Origin: Pseudomonas sp. CFBP13508
GTDB taxonomy: Bacteria; Pseudomonadota; Gammaproteobacteria; Pseudomonadales; Pseudomonadaceae
Reading direction: 5' to 3'
Assembly: GCF_005233515.1 (NCBI RefSeq)
Contig: NZ_QFZZ01000004.1
Location: 320,644-384,643 of the forward strand
Length of the DNA stretch: 64,000 bases
This document shows positions 59,329 to 64,000 of this stretch, in pieces. Position 1 is the first letter of the stretch. Every line of letters starts with the position of its first letter. The position numbers and the translations under genes are program-made. Below the pieces are notes generated by a model. It was not told where the DNA came from. It was given only the letters and a program-made list of their open reading frames with translations, and did not search any database.

Positions 59329-60102
59329 TTATTGCGCTTGCGCCTTGGCCAATGGCCGCGCCAGCAGACGCCGGGTCACCCCGAGCATCGCCACCGACAC
59401 TGCCACGCCTACGACAAAACCGCTGAGGCCCATGGTCGGCAGCGTCAAGGCCGACACCAGGCAGAACGCCGAAAACGAATACATGCCGGTCGCCGTTGCG
59501 CGCAATAACGCAGCGGTAAACGCCGGGCCGCGGGTTTGTTGCGAGAACACCGCCATGACGCTGCCCAGCACCGGGAACACCGCGAGCAGGCCGCTCCAGC
59601 GTTCGCCGACGGTGCTGGCGAGCATCGTCACCACCAGCGTCAGCGCCGCGCCGGCGATCATCCGCCAGATCAGTTTGTCCGACTTCGGTGCCGGCCCGTT
59701 CAACACCGGCTGCACCTCGGGGAACAGATAAGGCGAAGCGAGCAGTGCCACCGCTGCCGCAATCACCGAGAACGGCAGGGACGCCGGAATCACCGACAAC
59801 ACCGTCGCCAGCGCGGCCCAAACCGCCAGTGAAATGGTCAACGCCCACGGCCAGTTCGCCCGCTGCGCCACCTGCGCATAAGTGATGCAGAAAGCGATCA
59901 TCGCGAACATTGCCGACAGCGCCGCGACCGCCGATTGCGCGGCAAATTGCGGCCCTTGTTCGATCGCCAGAAAGAACAGAATCGGCCCGACCACCACTGG
60001 CAATCCCGACAGCCACCCGGCCACGCTCGGCCCCCAACGTTTGCCCGCCAGGGAAATCAGCAGGAGAAAACCGGGAATCAGCAGCAGTTTGAGGATCAGC
60101 AC
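59329..60102 (-). CDS. Multi-span inner-membrane protein of unknown function
   Basis: The 257-residue protein is nearly all hydrophobic, with about eight helices: MLILKLLLIPGFLLLISLAG at the start, SVAGWLSGLPVVVGPILFFL, ALTISLAVWAALATVLSVIP, MIAGAALTLVVTMLAST, GLLAVFPVLGSVMAVF and SGFVVGVAVSVAMLGVTRRL near the end. No transporter signature was recognised. It starts at ATG 60102. The small secreted gene at 58687-59244 lies 84 bases downstream on the same strand and may be co-transcribed. Confidence 0.8.
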   Translation of the reverse strand: MLILKLLLIPGFLLLISLAGKRWGPSVAGWLSGLPVVVGPILFFLAIEQGPQFAAQSAVAALSAMFAMIAFCITYAQVAQRANWPWALTISLAVWAALATVLSVIPASLPFSVIAAAVALLASPYLFPEVQPVLNGPAPKSDKLIWRMIAGAALTLVVTMLASTVGERWSGLLAVFPVLGSVMAVFSQQTRGPAFTAALLRATATGMYSFSAFCLVSALTLPTMGLSGFVVGVAVSVAMLGVTRRLLARPLAKAQAQ

Positions 60103-60248
60103 GCGGGTGTCTCCATCGGGTCAGGATCAGCCACGTTAGCACTGCCGATTAAAGATTGCTGCCTATGTTCGCAATATTTGTATACAAAAATTCAGGCGCG
60201 AATCCGGCTATGCTTTGATCATCAGAATGCAGCGGAGACGATACGGCG

Positions 60249-60785
60249 ATGAACAGAACACCCAAGCTCGTACGTGGCTGTTGTGGCATCGGCTTGTGGG
60301 CACTGTTGCTGACGCCGACGTGGGCCAATTGGCAGGACGCGGTGCCAGGGGCGCAAATCATCGGCAGTGGCGATTTCAGCGTGTTCGGCTTCGATGTTTA
60401 CAGCGCGCGCTTGTGGAGTGCCGCGCGGCCTCTGGCGGACGGCCAGCCGTTTGCACTGGAGCTGATCTACCGGCGCAACATCTCGCGAGACGATCTGGTC
60501 AGCACCAGCGTCGATGAGATCAAACGCCTGGCCGGTTCCCGGGTCACTTCAGCGCAATTGGCCGGCTGGCAGGCGCAGATGCAGCAATCCTTTGTCGACG
60601 TCCAGGCCGGCACGCGGATTACTGGCGTGTATCTGCCGGGGCAGGGCGCGCGGTTTTTTGTCGGGCAGAAGCTCCAGCATGAGATCGAGGATCCGCAGTT
60701 TGCCAAGGCGTTTTTTGCTATCTGGCTGGATCCGCGAACACGCAGTCCCGAATTGCGCGAGCAGTTGCTGGGGGTGAACCCATAG
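60249..60785 (+). CDS. Chalcone-isomerase-like family protein
   Basis: The 178-residue precursor has an N-terminal hydrophobic signal (LVRGCCGIGLWALLLTPTWA). The mature domain fits the bacterial chalcone-isomerase-like family (QIIGSGDFSVFGFDVYSARL, LELIYRRNISRDDLVSTSVD, FAKAFFAIWLDPRTRSPELR). Members are mostly without known enzyme activity, perhaps ligand binding. It starts at ATG 60249 and ends 80 bases before mntH, with which it may be co-transcribed. Confidence 0.83.
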   Translation: MNRTPKLVRGCCGIGLWALLLTPTWANWQDAVPGAQIIGSGDFSVFGFDVYSARLWSAARPLADGQPFALELIYRRNISRDDLVSTSVDEIKRLAGSRVTSAQLAGWQAQMQQSFVDVQAGTRITGVYLPGQGARFFVGQKLQHEIEDPQFAKAFFAIWLDPRTRSPELREQLLGVNP

Positions 60786-60865
60786 GTTCAGTGATCTTTG
60801 CGCTTCAAGGCATCAGGCGAAACGACTAAGCTGCCGGGCTCCCGTTTTTGTTTCTGGATGTGTGC

Positions 60866-62185
60866 GTGAAATTCAGTTTGCCCAAAATCGCTACCGCGCC
60901 GTTTTGCCCGCCGGAAGTGGCCGGCAGTGTTGCGGTCGATCCGACTGCCTCGTTCTTCAAACGTGTGCTGCGCTTCGCCGGCCCCGGTTTGCTGGTGTCG
61001 ATCGGCTACATGGATCCGGGCAACTGGGCCACCGCGATCGAGGCTGGTTCGCGTTTTGGCTACAGCCTGTTGTTCGTGGTGCTGCTGGCGAGCCTGGCCG
61101 GCATGGTCGTGCAGTGCCTGTGTTCGCGGCTGGGCATCGCCACTGGGCGCGATCTGGCGCAGTTGTCCCGAGAGCGCTACAGCACGCCGACCGCGCGCCT
61201 GCAATGGATACTGGCGGAAATCTCGATCATTGCCACCGACCTCGCCGAAGTGCTTGGCTGCGCCCTGGCGTTTCACTTGCTGCTCGGTTGCTCGCTGAGT
61301 TTCGGCATCGCTCTGACGGCTTTCGACACGCTGCTGGTACTGGCCCTGCAGAACCGGGGATTCCGTCGTCTCGAAGCGATCATGCTGGTGCTGGTCGCGA
61401 CCATCGGTGTGTGTTTCTTCGTCGAATTGTTGTTGATCAAACCGTACTGGCCAGACGTGGCGCTGGGCTTTAAACCCTCGCTGTCCGCGATCAGCGATGC
61501 GGCGCCGCTGTATCTGGCCATCGGCATCCTCGGCGCCACCGTCATGCCGCACAACCTTTATCTACACACCTCGATCGTGCAAACGCGGATGATCGGCAAG
61601 GACCTGGCGAGCAAGCAGGACGCGGTGAAACTGGCGCGGATCGACACCATCGGTTCGCTGGCCCTGGCGCTGCTGGTCAACGCGGCGATCCTGATTCTCG
61701 CAGCGGCGGCGTTTCACCAGTCCGGGCACACCGATGTGGTCGACATTCAGGACGCCTATCACCTGCTCGACCCGCTGGTGGGCGGTGCGCTGGCCAGTGT
61801 GTTGTTCGGCGTGGCGCTGCTCGCGTCGGGGCAGAGTTCGACCTTCACCGGGACCATCGCCGGGCAGGTGATCATGGAAGGCTATCTGAACCTGCGCATC
61901 CCGTGCTGGCAGCGGCGTTTGATCACTCGCGGGCTGGCGCTGATTCCAGCGTTCATCGGCGTATGGCTGCTCGGTGATGGCGCTATCGGCAAGTTGCTGG
62001 TGTTGAGCCAGGTGGTGCTCAGCCTGCAACTGCCGTTCGCCTTGTACCCGCTGATCCGCATGACCAACGATCGGCAATTGATGGGGCCGTTCGTCAATCG
62101 CTGGCCCACGCGGGTGCTGGCCTGGGGGCTGTTTGTGTTGATCAGCGGGGCGAACAGTTGGTTGATACTGCAGTGGGCGGTTTGA
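60866..62185 (+). CDS. mntH: Nramp-family manganese transporter MntH
   Basis: This 439-residue inner-membrane Mn2+:H+ symporter has the family ion site in helix 1 (YMDPGNWATAIEAG) and the helix-6 site MPHNLYLHTSIV. It has eleven hydrophobic segments. The start is taken at GTG 60866 because it gives the usual MKFSLPKI start; TTG at 60848 is in frame but adds six residues. A MntR or OxyR site upstream was not identified. It helps oxidative-stress tolerance by manganese supply. Confidence 0.9.
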   Translation: MKFSLPKIATAPFCPPEVAGSVAVDPTASFFKRVLRFAGPGLLVSIGYMDPGNWATAIEAGSRFGYSLLFVVLLASLAGMVVQCLCSRLGIATGRDLAQLSRERYSTPTARLQWILAEISIIATDLAEVLGCALAFHLLLGCSLSFGIALTAFDTLLVLALQNRGFRRLEAIMLVLVATIGVCFFVELLLIKPYWPDVALGFKPSLSAISDAAPLYLAIGILGATVMPHNLYLHTSIVQTRMIGKDLASKQDAVKLARIDTIGSLALALLVNAAILILAAAAFHQSGHTDVVDIQDAYHLLDPLVGGALASVLFGVALLASGQSSTFTGTIAGQVIMEGYLNLRIPCWQRRLITRGLALIPAFIGVWLLGDGAIGKLLVLSQVVLSLQLPFALYPLIRMTNDRQLMGPFVNRWPTRVLAWGLFVLISGANSWLILQWAV

Positions 62186-62216
62186 TCACTGTGTTGCGGT
62201 GACTGGCAGGGCCTAT

Positions 62217-62238
62217 TTGCGAGCAGGCTCGCTCCCAC
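62217..62238. repeat. Single REP half
   Basis: TTGCGAGCAGGCTCGCTCCC (62217-62236, continuing AC) is one diverged REP half after mntH. No paired copy lies nearby. Confidence 0.8.
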
Positions 62239-62318
62239 TGGTTGCGCGGTTGGCCGCAATTCAGATGGCCAGCCGACGAGGGGTCATCCATCAACTTGTT
62301 TCGCAGCGGGCGAGCCTA

Positions 62319-62338
62319 TACTGTATATGCACACAGTA
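62319..62338 (+). promoter_or_regulatory. LexA (SOS) box
   Basis: TACTGTATATGCACACAGTA matches the E. coli LexA consensus (TACTGTATATATATACAGTA) at 17 of 20 positions, including the full CTGT...ACAG. It ends 13 bases before the start of the radical-SAM gene at 62352. The next gene overlaps, so both are likely SOS-induced. Binding is a strong prediction from sequence. Confidence 0.88.
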
Positions 62339-62351
62339 AAGAGCCCGCGCC

Positions 62352-63572
62352 ATGCAAATCATCGACAAGCTGAGCATCCTCGCCGACGCCGCCAAGTACG
62401 ACGCCTCCTGCGCCAGCAGTGGTGCGCCCAAGCGCAGCTCTGAGGGCAAGAGCGGGCTCGGTTCGACGGACGGCATGGGCATTTGCCACAGCTACACGCC
62501 GGACGGGCGCTGTGTGTCGTTGCTGAAAATCCTGCTGACCAACTTCTGCCTTTATGATTGCCAATATTGCGTCAACCGCCGTTCCAGCGATGTGCCGCGT
62601 GCGCGCTTCACCCCGGAAGAAGTCGTGACGCTGACCATGGATTTCTACCGGCGCAACTGCGTCAGCGGCCTGTTTCTCAGCTCCGGGATCATCCGCTCGG
62701 CGGACTACACCATGGAGCAACTGGTGCGCGTGGCGAAGCTGCTGCGTGAAGAGCACGAATTTCGCGGCTACATCCATCTAAAGACCATTCCGGAAGCCGA
62801 TCCGGCCTTGATCGAAGAAGCCGGGCGTTATGCCGACCGCCTCAGCGTCAACATCGAACTGCCCACCGACGCCAGCCTGCAGACACTGGCGCCGGAGAAG
62901 GACATCACCTCCATCAAGCAAGCGATGAACACCATCTACACCGGCGTGCAAACAGTATTGAACGAGCCGCGCTCGGCAAAGTTCGCCCCGGCCGGGCAAA
63001 GTACGCAATTGATCGTCGGTGCCGATGACACCGATGACAGCACCATCCTTCACAGCGCCCAGTCCCTGTACGGCAATTTCCGTTTGCGCCGGGTCTATTA
63101 CTCGGCATTCAGTCCGATCCCCGACAGCCCGAAAAGCGTACCGCTCGCCGCGCCACCGCTGATGCGTGAGCACCGTCTGTATCAGGCTGATTTCCTCCTG
63201 CGCAGCTACGGCTACAGCGCTGACGAATTGCTCAAAGGCCCGGGCAATCTGGCGCTCGATATCGACCCGAAGCTGGCCTGGGCGCTGGAAAATCGCGAAG
63301 TGTTCCCGCTGGACCTCAACCGTGCCGACGCAACGTTGATCGCACGCATCCCGGGCATCGGCTTGCGCACCACCGAGCGCTTGGTCGAGTTGCGCCGTCA
63401 GCGCCGCATCCGTTACGAAGACGTGGCACGGATGCGCTGTGTGCTGGCCAAGGCCAAGCCGTTCATCATCACCAGCGATTACCACCCGCAACAGGCGGAA
63501 GTCACCAGCCACATGCTCTACCAGCAATTGCGCGACCGGCCGATGCCGCGGCAGATGGGATTGTGGGGATGA
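62352..63572 (+). CDS. Radical-SAM protein of the UDG-linked DNA modification/repair type
   Basis: This 406-residue protein has the radical-SAM cluster motif NFCLYDCQYCVNR (Cys66, Cys70, Cys73) and a C-terminal helix-hairpin-helix (about 325-375: LDLNRADATLIARIPGIGLR, TTERLVELRRQRRIRYEDVA) typical of DNA binding. It matches the family I know as a putative DNA modification/repair radical SAM protein that is encoded next to a uracil-DNA-glycosylase-type protein. Its reaction is unknown. It starts at ATG 62352 behind a LexA box, and its stop overlaps the next start (ATGA). Confidence 0.87.
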   Translation: MQIIDKLSILADAAKYDASCASSGAPKRSSEGKSGLGSTDGMGICHSYTPDGRCVSLLKILLTNFCLYDCQYCVNRRSSDVPRARFTPEEVVTLTMDFYRRNCVSGLFLSSGIIRSADYTMEQLVRVAKLLREEHEFRGYIHLKTIPEADPALIEEAGRYADRLSVNIELPTDASLQTLAPEKDITSIKQAMNTIYTGVQTVLNEPRSAKFAPAGQSTQLIVGADDTDDSTILHSAQSLYGNFRLRRVYYSAFSPIPDSPKSVPLAAPPLMREHRLYQADFLLRSYGYSADELLKGPGNLALDIDPKLAWALENREVFPLDLNRADATLIARIPGIGLRTTERLVELRRQRRIRYEDVARMRCVLAKAKPFIITSDYHPQQAEVTSHMLYQQLRDRPMPRQMGLWG

Positions 63573-64000
63573 TCAGTCTCGATTGTGACGATCTGTTCGA
63601 CACCTGGCGCCAGCAGGCGCGCTGGTTGCTCAGCCATGAAATCGACCCAAGTCTGGTGAGCTGGGCGGCGGAAGGGGTGGGCGATCTGTTTGCCAGCGAT
63701 GATCACATGCCCGAAGGGCAGGGGCCGTTTCAGGCGCGTATTCCCCGTGCGCTGCTCGCCACCCTCGAACAAGCGGCGCGCTATCGCGGCGAACAGCGCT
63801 GGAGCCTGTTGTATGAAGTGCTCTGGCGCGTCAGTCACGGCGACCGCACGGCGATGATGGCGGGCGACAAGCTCGGCAGCGAGTTGCAGCGGCGCATCAA
63901 GCAGGTCAGCCGCGAGGCCCATCATCTGCATGCATTCGTGCGTTTCATCGAGCGGCCCAAGGATCTGCCCGGCCCGCAATATGTCGCGTGGCATGAACCG
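63569..64000 (+). CDS. Partner of the radical-SAM protein (DUF4130 / UDG-linked), partial
   Basis: The start at 63569 overlaps the radical-SAM stop (ATGA), indicating translational coupling. The 144 visible residues (ISLDCDDLFDTWRQQARWLL; DHMPEGQGPFQARIPRALLA; YEVLWRVSHGDRTAM; HAFVRFIERP) fit the DUF4130-type 'probable DNA metabolism protein' that is regularly encoded with this radical-SAM family; in many bacteria it is fused to a uracil-DNA-glycosylase domain. Whether that domain follows here cannot be seen because the window ends. Confidence 0.85.
   Translation, partial: MISLDCDDLFDTWRQQARWLLSHEIDPSLVSWAAEGVGDLFASDDHMPEGQGPFQARIPRALLATLEQAARYRGEQRWSLLYEVLWRVSHGDRTAMMAGDKLGSELQRRIKQVSREAHHLHAFVRFIERPKDLPGPQYVAWHEP

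Overview
The window is a stretch of chromosome from a Pseudomonas of the P. fluorescens group. The evidence is gene content (tusDCBE, an hcnABC hydrogen cyanide operon, an E3-type pyocin-like toxin, DUF6124-type proteins), high-GC codon use, and the many REP/REPIN repeats built on the 5'-GTGGGAGCGAGCCTGCTCGC-3' hairpin. No rRNA, tRNA, insertion sequence, prophage or CRISPR array was seen. This assignment and all family names come from reading the sequence and from memory of the families; no database search was made.

Layout. 1-1.3 kb: tusDCBE sulfur relay operon (minus strand, cut at the edge). 1.4-9.4 kb: lipoproteins, a GNAT, hemerythrin, an AA10 LPMO-like protein without a signal peptide, a NudK-like Nudix hydrolase, gamma-glutamyltransferase, a cysteine hydrolase and an LprI-domain protein. 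9.4-18.2 kb: SulP transporter, hybrid histidine kinase, AhpD-like protein with a divergent AraC regulator, MocR regulator with a divergent DMT exporter, cytochrome c. 18.2-27.6 kb: diguanylate cyclase, a secreted protein of eleven 13-residue repeats, secreted chorismate mutase, MATE pump, acyltransferase, YceI, GNAT, and a thioesterase/TetR pair around a 51-bp palindrome. 27.8-34.9 kb: DmpA-type aminopeptidase, polyamine-type binding protein and LuxR regulator; an rRNA-methyltransferase-like enzyme; a single-domain response regulator; HAD phosphatase; SDR and SRPBCC proteins. 35.1-40.3 kb: OmpR-type two-component system, a membrane protein behind a sigma-54-like promoter followed by a 24-residue membrane peptide, two DUF6124-like paralogues, a small membrane protein. 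40.3-45.5 kb: hcnABC with an ANR-like box and a textbook Rsm site, then a Kef-type antiporter. 45.7-51.4 kb: LysR, a CitA-like transporter with an orphan ModA-like binding protein, protealysin with its inhibitor emfourin, an FKBP isomerase. 51.4-53.6 kb: a visibly A/T-richer island with an E3-type rRNase toxin, an S6-type immunity protein, a second immunity-like protein and an XRE regulator. 53.9-62.2 kb: FtrA/rhodanese pair, amino-acid binding protein, AotO-like deacylase, esterase, membrane proteins, MntH. 62.3-64 kb: a radical-SAM protein and its overlapping partner behind a near-consensus LexA box.

Common themes are competition and defence (cyanide, rRNase toxin, protealysin, possibly the LPMO), stress and DNA repair (the SOS-controlled radical-SAM pair, chorismate mutase, KefC, MntH), and uptake units consisting of a binding protein without its own permease. 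The best candidates for under-described biology are the LexA-controlled radical-SAM pair, the 13-residue repeat protein, the rRNase toxin whose catalytic histidine position is threonine, and the signal-less LPMO.
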